From contig CAZGEG010000007.1 of the NCBI GenBank assembly GCA_964524835.1, forward strand, positions 62,001 to 126,000: a DNA stretch of 64,000 nucleotides. The letters run 5' to 3'. This document shows, one piece after another, positions 46,440 to 53,341 of the stretch. The stretch is from JACRCG01 sp964524835 (GTDB lineage Bacteria; Desulfobacterota; Desulfuromonadia; Geobacterales; Pseudopelobacteraceae). A model generated the notes under the pieces. That model was not told the origin of the DNA. It did no database searches and saw nothing but the letters and a program-made list of their open reading frames with translations. The position numbers were made by a program, and so were the translations under genes. Positions within the stretch are counted from its first letter, which is position 1. Each line of letters begins with the position of its first letter.

Positions 46440-46475
46440 AATCTGATAATCCGGTCGCGGGTTATCAGATTTTTG
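46440..46475 (+). terminator. terminator after tRNA-Arg(UCG)
   Basis: AATCTGATAA-T-CCG pairs with CGG-G-TTATCAGATT, followed by TTTTG, ten bases after the CCA end. Confidence 0.88.
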
Positions 46476-46591
46476 CATTATTCGCCAAAGCAGCCACAAA
46501 CCTTGACAACAGAGGCTGTGAAAGTTATAGTCACACCGTTAAGAAAGGGTATTTCAGAGGCGGCACTTACCATCGTTGCCGCTTTTATAAT

Positions 46592-46668
46592 GCGCTCGTA
46601 GCTCAGCTGGATAGAGCAACGGCCTTCTAAGCCGTAGGTCGCTGGTTCGAGTCCAGCCGGGCGCACCA
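46592..46668 (+). tRNA. tRNA-Arg (anticodon UCU)
   Basis: 77 bases with encoded CCA. Acceptor GCGCTCG/CGGGCGC, anticodon stem ACGGC/GCCGT with loop CTTCTAA giving UCU, T loop TTCGAGT. Reads AGA/AGG arginine codons. It starts 161 bases after the first tRNA-Arg, beyond that gene's own terminator. Confidence 0.96.
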
Positions 46669-46672
46669 AAAA

Positions 46673-46712
46673 AAACAAGGACTTGACCGGTTACGGTCAA
46701 GTCCTTGTTTCG
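46673..46712 (+). terminator. terminator after tRNA-Arg(UCU)
   Basis: A 17-base perfect stem, AAACAAGGACTTGACCG paired with its complement around a GTTA loop (46690-46693). Strong T/A ends make it a likely bidirectional terminator facing the convergent transposase fragment as well. Confidence 0.92.
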
Positions 46713-46763
46713 TATGGCAGCCGGTGGTGATATGCAACCGAGGGCGCGGGTGCGCTGAGCTGG

Positions 46764-47111
46764 CTACAGAACCAACCCCGTATCAGCTTGAACTTTTTGC
46801 TCTTCGCAAGTTGACGCCGCCTGTTCCCAGGGGATCTCCGCCTTCATCTCGCCGCAGCGTTCGCACGATATGATCGGTATCAGTGCCGAAATGTAGAAAC
46901 GGATATTGAGGTGGTTTTCATGCAGCCAGCGGGACTTGCTTACCCGGGATGGCAGCTTGAGGGCTCCGCAGACAGGGCATGAAAACGTGCTCCCCTTTTT
47001 GCTGCGAATATGCAGCTCAATATCTCCGCTCCCTTCATCCACGGTCGCATTCAAAATGCGCCACTTGGACGAAAGGCCGAGAATCGCCGAGTAAAATGAA
47101 TAATCAGGCAT
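46764..47111 (-). pseudogene. ISL3-family transposase N-terminal fragment (zinc-finger part)
   Basis: 115 residues that match the N-terminus of ISL3-type transposases: YSFYSAILGLSSKWRILNAT, a CPVC zinc knuckle (FSCPVCGALKLP), a tryptophan/histidine stretch RWLHENHLNIRF, and CERCGEMKAEIPWEQAAS. The rest of the transposase, including the catalytic DDE region, is missing; the frame simply stops. No terminal inverted repeats were found. It lies beside the tRNA-Arg pair, a common landing zone for mobile DNA. A retained small zinc protein is the alternative. Confidence 0.75.
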
Positions 47112-47437
47112 TCAGGCACCCACCATGAAAGAATGTATATCAAGAATAACGCTCTGTTCTTACATTATGCGTGCCATATTCAGCAAATGAGTTAACTGTA
47201 CGTTTATTAATTGATAGTTGTATTTGTTGATTGACGGGCTTGGTAATTAATCTGTATCTTAAACGCCGGACTCAGATACTATCCACACTCCGCACATGCA
47301 GAGAAACAGGGCTTGCAGGCCGGTTGACGGCGCTTTTGCTCCCTGTAAAAATATTGGCAGGGATCGCCGGGCGATCCTGTCGGCTTGCGTGAATCAGCCG
47401 ATATTATTCGCGGCGGCGTACGGGAAACGGGAGCGTC
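47112..47437 (+). promoter_or_regulatory. upstream region of the kinase gene
   Basis: No gene is supported in these 326 bases. TTGACG (47231-47236) and TATCTT (47255-47260), 18 bases apart, form a plausible sigma-70 promoter for the sensor kinase operon, with a leader of about 170 bases. Confidence 0.45.
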
Positions 47438-49063
47438 ATGAAACCGGACGGAACAAAGAGCTCGGAATCGCTCGATGAAAAAGTGGCGATACTGGACGAC
47501 CGCCATAGGCCGCTTCTTTTTTCGCCGCTGCGCCTGATGGCTATCCTGGTCATGTGCATATTCGTTGTCGAGTTTTTCGACATGTTCATCATTCAGATGC
47601 TGGACCCCCCGGAATGGGCTGTAACCCCGCTGGATGCGGCGATCCTGACGATTACCCTCTTTGCAATTCTCTATTTCAGCCTGTTCAAACCCCTCGTGGT
47701 ACTGGTTAATGACTACAAACTGAAAGAGGCCCAACTGAAAGCCACCAAGGAGGAGCTGGAGCAGAAAGTACTGGAACGGACCTCCGAGCTCAATACAGCC
47801 TATCTCGACCTCTGGACGGAAAATGAAGAAACTCTCAAGGCCAGAGCGGCCTTGCGCGAAAGTGAAGACCGCTTCCGGCAGCTTTTCGAGCAGAGCGAGG
47901 ATGCCATCGTCCTGATCTCTCCGGGGGACAACGCTATCATCGACGTAAACCCCACCGCGGAGCGGATCTTCCGGAAACAGCGGGGAGAGCTTCTCGAATC
48001 CGGCCTGCCGTCGCTGTGCGATCAGGAGGGGTGTTCGAGCCTTGCAACGGCTCTTGACCAGATCAACCGGGATAATTCCCCCGGGATGATCGAGGAGTTC
48101 GAATGCATTATCCCCCCGGGAGAGGCCCGCATTCTTTCATTCCACGGGAAAAAGATTCCCCTCCAGGGTTCCGAGGTTATTTACACGACCTTCCGCGACA
48201 TCACAACCCGCGTCCACCTGGAGGAGCAGTCTCTGGAGATTCAGGCCCGGCTGATCCAGGCCAACCGGATGACCTCGCTGGGAACAATGGTCAGCAGCGT
48301 TGCCCACGAAATCAACAACCCGAACAACTTCCTGCTCATGAATGCCGGCATCGTCAAACGCGCCTGGAACGACATCGCCCCGATCGTTGAAGAGCATTTC
48401 CGGCGCAACGGGGACTTTGCCGTCGCCCAATCAACGTGGAGCGAGGCGCGCGCCTTTCTGCCCGACGCATTCGAGGGGATTCATCAGGGAGCGCTCAGAA
48501 TCAGCGATATCGTGGGCAACCTCAAGGCATACGGACGCGAAGACCGTTTCAAGCGGGAATCCGTGGCCGATGTAAATGCCGTGGTCCAATTATCCGCATC
48601 GATTCTCAGCCATCACATTTCAAGCTCGACGCACAGATTCACTCTCGATCTGGCCGAAGGGTTGCCGCCGGTCAGCGGGAGCGCCCGGCAACTGGAGCAG
48701 GTCGTCATCAACCTGATACAGAATGCCCTCCTGGCGCTGCCGGATGCGGAGCACGCAGTGCGTGTCAGCACAAGCCTTGATCCGGAAAGCGGGCATGTGC
48801 TGATCCGCGTTTCAGACGAGGGGAGCGGCATTCCTCCCGAGATCTCCGACCGGATCATGGAACCGTTCTTCACGACCCGCCTGGAACGGGGCGGCACCGG
48901 CCTGGGCCTTGCGATCAGTTCATCGATTGTCAAGGAGCATGGCGGCAGCATCGAGTTCACTTCCCAACCGGGAGCCGGAGCGACATTCACCGTCAGGTTG
49001 TGCCGGGCGGCAAATTCAGAACAAGTGACAATAAACAGCGAGGTTAATCATGAACACAGCTAA
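47438..49063 (+). CDS. membrane PAS sensor histidine kinase
   Basis: 541 residues. Two membrane helices (about 30-52 and 68-88) with only about 15 residues between them, so almost no external sensor; then a coiled coil (about 95-140), a PAS domain (about 145-260), an H-box SVAHEINNP and an HATPase domain with NLIQNALLAL (N-box), DEGSGIPPEI (G1), EPFFTT (F) and GTGLGLAIS (G2). It autophosphorylates and passes phosphate to the overlapping NtrC-type regulator. GGGAGCGTC precedes the ATG. The signal is probably sensed in the membrane or by the PAS domain. Confidence 0.92.
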   Translation: MKPDGTKSSESLDEKVAILDDRHRPLLFSPLRLMAILVMCIFVVEFFDMFIIQMLDPPEWAVTPLDAAILTITLFAILYFSLFKPLVVLVNDYKLKEAQLKATKEELEQKVLERTSELNTAYLDLWTENEETLKARAALRESEDRFRQLFEQSEDAIVLISPGDNAIIDVNPTAERIFRKQRGELLESGLPSLCDQEGCSSLATALDQINRDNSPGMIEEFECIIPPGEARILSFHGKKIPLQGSEVIYTTFRDITTRVHLEEQSLEIQARLIQANRMTSLGTMVSSVAHEINNPNNFLLMNAGIVKRAWNDIAPIVEEHFRRNGDFAVAQSTWSEARAFLPDAFEGIHQGALRISDIVGNLKAYGREDRFKRESVADVNAVVQLSASILSHHISSSTHRFTLDLAEGLPPVSGSARQLEQVVINLIQNALLALPDAEHAVRVSTSLDPESGHVLIRVSDEGSGIPPEISDRIMEPFFTTRLERGGTGLGLAISSSIVKEHGGSIEFTSQPGAGATFTVRLCRAANSEQVTINSEVNHEHS

Positions 49064-50465
49064 TCCGGCGCGCATACTGATCGTCGACGACGAGGTCAAC
49101 TCCCTCAAGGCAACCGCCACGGTTCTCAAAATGAACGGCCTGACGGATGTTGTGACCGAATCCGACAGCCGCCGGGTCATGGAAATCATGAGTGCGGGTA
49201 GTATCAACATCGTTCTCCTCGACCTCTTCATGCCCAATGTCAGCGGCATGGAGCTGCTGCCGCTCCTGCGGGAGCGGTATCCGGATGTGCCGGTAATCAT
49301 TGTGACGGCCGCATATGAACTGGAGCGGGCCGTGGAATGCATAAAGGCGGGGGCTTTTGATTATCTTGTCAAGCCGGTGGATTCCGAGCGGATGATAATC
49401 ACCCTGAGAAAAGCCCTCGATTGCAGGACATTGGCCGATCAGGTCGCCAGCCTGCGCGATCATCTGGTGGAAGACCGCCTGGATAATCCGGAAATATTTG
49501 AGGAAATTGTATCCTGCAGCCGCAAGATGCGCGGCATCTTCCAGTATCTGGAGGTGGTTGCAAAATCACCCCAGCCGGTCCTGATTACCGGTGAATCCGG
49601 AACCGGCAAGGAACTGGTGACTCGCGCCATCCACCGCCTGAGCGGCTGCAAGGGAGAGCTGGTTTCGGTCAATCTTGCGGGACTGGACGACACGATGTTT
49701 TCGGACACTCTCTTCGGGCATAAAAAAGGCGCCTTTACCGGCGCGGAACAGCTTCGGGAAGGTTTGATCGTCAAGGCGGCGGGGGGCGTGATCCTGCTGG
49801 ACGAGATCGGCGACCTGTGCGAGTCGTCGCAGATCAGGCTGCTGCGGCTCATTCAGGAACGGGAATTCTATCCGGTCGGTTCGGACACTCCCCGCAAATC
49901 CGAGGCACGCATCGTTTGCGCCAGCAATAAAAACCTCAAGGAGCTGGTTGCCTCGGGACGTTTCCGCAACGACCTCTTTTACCGGCTGAACGTCCACCAT
50001 GTGGACCTGCCGCCGCTCAGGAACCGCAAGGAGGATCTCCCGCTGCTGCTGGAGCACCTACTCGCCAAGGCGGCAAAGGTGTTGCACAAGAAAAAGCCGA
50101 CCGCCCCACCTGAACTTGTCACGCTGCTGCAGCTCTATTCCTTCCCCGGCAACGTCCGGGAGCTGGAGGCACTGGTGTTCGATGCCGTTGCCCAGCATGT
50201 CTCGGGAATCCTCTCCATGGAAAATTTCCGGAAACTGATCGATGGGGAACAGCCACCGTCGCCCAGCGCTTCTCCGATACCGGCATCAGAAACGTCGCTG
50301 TCCGATCTTTTCGGGCACTTTCCCACCATTCGTGAGGTGGAGGAACGGGTCATCAGAGAGGCGATGGAGCTCGCCAAAGGCAATCAGGGTATTGCCGCCT
50401 CACTTCTCGGCATGACCAGACAGACGCTTAATAATCGCCTGAAAGTTGCCGCCAGGACGGAATGA
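49050..50465 (+). CDS. sigma-54-dependent NtrC-type response regulator
   Basis: 471 residues: receiver domain (1-120) with VDDE, phosphoacceptor in IVLLDLFMP and VKPVD; AAA+ domain (about 150-385) with Walker A GESGTGKE, the sigma-54 contact loop GAFTGA, Walker B ILLDEIGD and the arginine region FRNDLFYRLNV; and a Fis-type helix-turn-helix at the C-terminus (GIAASLLGMTRQTLNNRLK). It overlaps the kinase by 14 bases. Two sigma-54 promoter matches lie 2.8 kb and 8.9 kb downstream, so it is a candidate activator of the multicopper cluster. Confidence 0.95.
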   Translation: MNTANPARILIVDDEVNSLKATATVLKMNGLTDVVTESDSRRVMEIMSAGSINIVLLDLFMPNVSGMELLPLLRERYPDVPVIIVTAAYELERAVECIKAGAFDYLVKPVDSERMIITLRKALDCRTLADQVASLRDHLVEDRLDNPEIFEEIVSCSRKMRGIFQYLEVVAKSPQPVLITGESGTGKELVTRAIHRLSGCKGELVSVNLAGLDDTMFSDTLFGHKKGAFTGAEQLREGLIVKAAGGVILLDEIGDLCESSQIRLLRLIQEREFYPVGSDTPRKSEARIVCASNKNLKELVASGRFRNDLFYRLNVHHVDLPPLRNRKEDLPLLLEHLLAKAAKVLHKKKPTAPPELVTLLQLYSFPGNVRELEALVFDAVAQHVSGILSMENFRKLIDGEQPPSPSASPIPASETSLSDLFGHFPTIREVEERVIREAMELAKGNQGIAASLLGMTRQTLNNRLKVAARTE

Positions 50466-50661
50466 CAGGATACACTGCCGCGCTTCTTAGTTCTTTGCGT
50501 TCCAATTGCTTTTTTGATATGGTTCATATTTCCGGAATGGAAGAACGCTGCTACTGCACCTATCCGACGGTTCCCATGCAGAGACACCGCGGTAGTATCC
50601 ACACTGGAGAAACTGCACGTGCAAAAGCTCAAATCAATAACAAATCCGGCAGGGAGAGAGA

Positions 50662-51942
50662 ATGCACCGAACCGTTTCCGTCATAGGCCTGGGGTATGTC
50701 GGCCTGCCGTTGGCCGTCGCCTTCGCTGAAAAGTTTACCGTCATCGGTTTCGATATCGATGCCCGGCGGGTGCGGGAGCTGAAGGAAGGTTTCGACCGCA
50801 CCGGGGAAGTGACCGCGCATGAACTGGATGAACGGAAGATCCATTTCAGCGACAGCATCGACGATCTGCGCCGGGCCGATTTTCACATCGTCGCCGTTCC
50901 CACACCGGTGACCGACGCCAACCAGCCGGACCTGACGCCGCTGCTGCGCGCTTCCGAAACAGCCGCCCGGGCCCTGAAGAGCGGCGACATAGTTGTCTAT
51001 GAGTCTACGGTCTACCCCGGCGTGACCGAGGACGAATGCGTACCGCTGCTCGAAAAGGTTTCCGGACTCAGATGCGGAGTTGACTTCAAGGTCGGCTACA
51101 GCCCGGAGCGCATCAATCCGGGCGACAGGGAGCACACCTTTACCAGGATAACCAAGGTCGTGTCGGGCCAGGATGCCGAATCGCTGGAAATCATCGCCCG
51201 GGTTTATGCATCGGTGGTTACTGCCGGAGTGTTCCGCGCTGCGAGCATCAAGGTGGCGGAAGCGGCAAAAGTGATCGAAAACACCCAACGGGATCTGAAC
51301 ATCTCCCTGATGAACGAGCTGGCCCTGGTTTTCGACCGGCTGGGAATCGACACCGGCGCGGTGCTCGAAGCGGCGGGGACCAAGTGGAATTTCCTCAACT
51401 TCAAACCCGGCCTGGTCGGCGGCCACTGTATCGGTGTTGACCCGTACTATCTGACGCACATTGCGGAAAAAAACGGCTACATCCCCCAGGTTATCCTTGC
51501 CGGACGCCGCATCAACGACGGCATGGGGAGGTTTATCGCCCAGCGGACCGTCAAGGAGATGATTCACTCGGGCCACGGCATCCTGGGTTCCACCGTCACG
51601 GTGCTCGGCCTGACCTTCAAGGAGAACTGTCCCGACCTGCGCAATTCCAAGGTGAAGGACATCATCAGGGAGCTGCGGGACTACGGCGTAAACGTGCAGC
51701 TGCATGACCCGGCGGGAGACCCCGAGGTGATATTCCGCGAATACGGCCAGAAGCCCCTTGCCATGGAGGAGCTGCAACCTGCCGCGGCGGTCGTGGTGGC
51801 GGTAGAGCATCACCTCTACCGGCAGCTGGCACCGGCCGACTTCACCCGTTTGATGGGCGACAACCCGGTACTGATCGATGTCAAGAGCATCTATGACGCG
51901 GCGGCGCTCAGGTCGGCCGGCATTCGTGTCTGGCGCTTGTAA
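50662..51942 (+). CDS. tviB: UDP-N-acetylglucosamine 6-dehydrogenase (TviB/VipA/WbpO type)
   Basis: 426-residue nucleotide-sugar dehydrogenase that oxidises the C6 hydroxyl of UDP-GlcNAc or UDP-GalNAc to the uronic acid. Seen: VIGLGYVGLPLAVAFAE, VAVPTPVTDANQPDL, VYESTVYPGVTEDE, VENT-type ENTQRDLNISLMNEL, and the catalytic cysteine in GLVGGHCIGVDPYYL. Vi-type features and the tviC-like gene next door favour the HexNAc substrate over UDP-glucose. GGGAGAGAGA precedes the ATG. Product goes to capsule or O-antigen type polysaccharide. Confidence 0.9.
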   Translation: MHRTVSVIGLGYVGLPLAVAFAEKFTVIGFDIDARRVRELKEGFDRTGEVTAHELDERKIHFSDSIDDLRRADFHIVAVPTPVTDANQPDLTPLLRASETAARALKSGDIVVYESTVYPGVTEDECVPLLEKVSGLRCGVDFKVGYSPERINPGDREHTFTRITKVVSGQDAESLEIIARVYASVVTAGVFRAASIKVAEAAKVIENTQRDLNISLMNELALVFDRLGIDTGAVLEAAGTKWNFLNFKPGLVGGHCIGVDPYYLTHIAEKNGYIPQVILAGRRINDGMGRFIAQRTVKEMIHSGHGILGSTVTVLGLTFKENCPDLRNSKVKDIIRELRDYGVNVQLHDPAGDPEVIFREYGQKPLAMEELQPAAAVVVAVEHHLYRQLAPADFTRLMGDNPVLIDVKSIYDAAALRSAGIRVWRL

Positions 51943-52007
51943 AAGTGCGGACGACCCCATTGCGCGGCACGGGAAGTGAGCGCAGTGACAATTCACCGAG
52001 AGGCCGT

Positions 52008-53039
52008 ATGAACAATCCATATGAAGACGTCAGGAACCGCCTGCGGGAACGGCCGGCACGGTGGCTGGTCACCGGCGCGGCCGGCTTTATCGGCTCGAAT
52101 CTGCTGGAACAGCTCCTGGAACTCGATCAGACTGTCGTGGGGCTGGATAATTTTTCCAGCGGAAAAGAGGCCAACCTGGCCCATGTTGCCGGACGGGTCG
52201 GCGAATCCCGCTGGCGGAACTTCACCTTCATCAGGGGAGATATCCGCTCTATCGAAACCTGCCAGGCGGCCTGCGCCGGGGCGGATTATGTCCTGCACGA
52301 AGCTGCGCTCGGCTCCGTGCCCCGTTCTATCGAGGATCCGCTCACCAGCAATGAAAACAATGTGACCGGAACGCTGAACATGCTGGTCGCCGCGCGGGAC
52401 CAGCGGGTGAAGCGCCTGGTCTACGCCGCCAGCAGCTCCACCTACGGCGACCACCCCGCTCTCCCGAAGCGGGAAGAGGTCATCGGCAGGCCGTTATCTC
52501 CCTATGCCGTAACCAAATACGTAAACGAACTGTATGCCGAGGTCTTTGCCCGCTGTTACGGGCTGGAAACCATCGGACTGCGCTATTTCAACGTCTTCGG
52601 GCAGCGACAGGACCCGGACGGAGCCTATGCGGCGGTCATCCCCCGCTGGGTTGCGGCCATGATCAAGGGGGAGCCGGTCTATATCAACGGCAACGGCGAA
52701 ACGAGCCGCGATTTCTGTTTTATCGACAATGTCGTCCAGATGAACCTGCTGGCGGCGACTTCGCCCAATCCCGAAGCGGTGAACCAGGTTTTCAACACGG
52801 CCGTTAATGCCCGTACCTCCCTGAATGAACTGTTTGCCATGCTCCGGGAACGACTGCTTCCCTTCTGCCCCCATCTGGCTGCGTTCGAACCGGTCTACCG
52901 CGACTTCCGTGCCGGTGACGTGCTCCATTCACAGGCCGACATCGGCAGGGCCGCGAACTTGCTCGGCTACACCCCGACCCATTCGGTTTCCCAGGGACTC
53001 GACAACGCGCTGCAGTGGTACCGGGAGAATATATCCTGA
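52008..53039 (+). CDS. tviC: UDP-N-acetylglucosamine/glucuronate 4-epimerase (TviC/WbpP type)
   Basis: 343-residue SDR epimerase with WLVTGAAGFIGSNLLEQLL, HEAALGSVPRSI, YAASSSTYGDHPALPK and SPYAVTKYVNELYAEVF (YxxxK). TviC/WbpP-type enzymes interconvert C4 epimers of UDP-HexNAc sugars and are found next to TviB/WbpO. The start at MNNPYEDV follows GAGAGG. With tviB it would supply UDP-GalNAcA. No glycosyltransferases or exporters follow in the window. Confidence 0.9.
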   Translation: MNNPYEDVRNRLRERPARWLVTGAAGFIGSNLLEQLLELDQTVVGLDNFSSGKEANLAHVAGRVGESRWRNFTFIRGDIRSIETCQAACAGADYVLHEAALGSVPRSIEDPLTSNENNVTGTLNMLVAARDQRVKRLVYAASSSTYGDHPALPKREEVIGRPLSPYAVTKYVNELYAEVFARCYGLETIGLRYFNVFGQRQDPDGAYAAVIPRWVAAMIKGEPVYINGNGETSRDFCFIDNVVQMNLLAATSPNPEAVNQVFNTAVNARTSLNELFAMLRERLLPFCPHLAAFEPVYRDFRAGDVLHSQADIGRAANLLGYTPTHSVSQGLDNALQWYRENIS

Positions 53040-53341
53040 CGCGTTTTCCCTTCCCCGCATACGACCGGATCCCCCGCTTCGGATTCCGCACCAGGCGGAC
53101 CGGAGCGATCCGTATGCCGCAGTTAACCGGCCCGGGTTGTCAAAGAATCGTACAGCCATTTCAGTGCGGTTTTCACCTGCTCCTGGACATAACTAGCTGA
53201 TAATCATTGTTTTAATGAATCACCACAATTAAAGGCATGCTCCTTGCTTTACATTGCCTGCGAACGGTACGCTTTATCTAAGTTCTGATGGCGGCAGCCG
53301 ACTTGACACTATCCGTCTATTAAGTAAAAGCGAGGTTATTC
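53040..53341 (+). promoter_or_regulatory. intergenic region with sigma-54 promoter of the peroxidase gene
   Basis: No gene is seen. The sigma-54 match AGGCATGCTCCTTGCT lies at 53233-53248: GG and GC ten bases apart, with TTGCT exact at -12. Transcription would start near 53259, 83 bases before the ATG. Just upstream, TCATT-GTTTT-AATGA (53204-53218), flanked by TGAT and ATCA, is an inverted repeat that could bind a regulator. A weaker TTGACA (53302) is also present. GAGG lies seven bases before the ATG. Confidence 0.7.

Noticed and set aside
46592..46668. Attachment site of an integrated island at tRNA-Arg(UCU)
   Set aside because: No repeat of the tRNA 3' end and no integrase was found in the window.
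46712..47160. Complete ISL3 insertion sequence
   Set aside because: Only the N-terminal zinc-finger part is present; no inverted repeats or catalytic region seen.
50629..52020. 463-codon open frame on the minus strand opposite tviB
   Set aside because: It mirrors a clearly recognised dehydrogenase; GC-rich third positions open the opposite strand. The translation has no recognisable domain.
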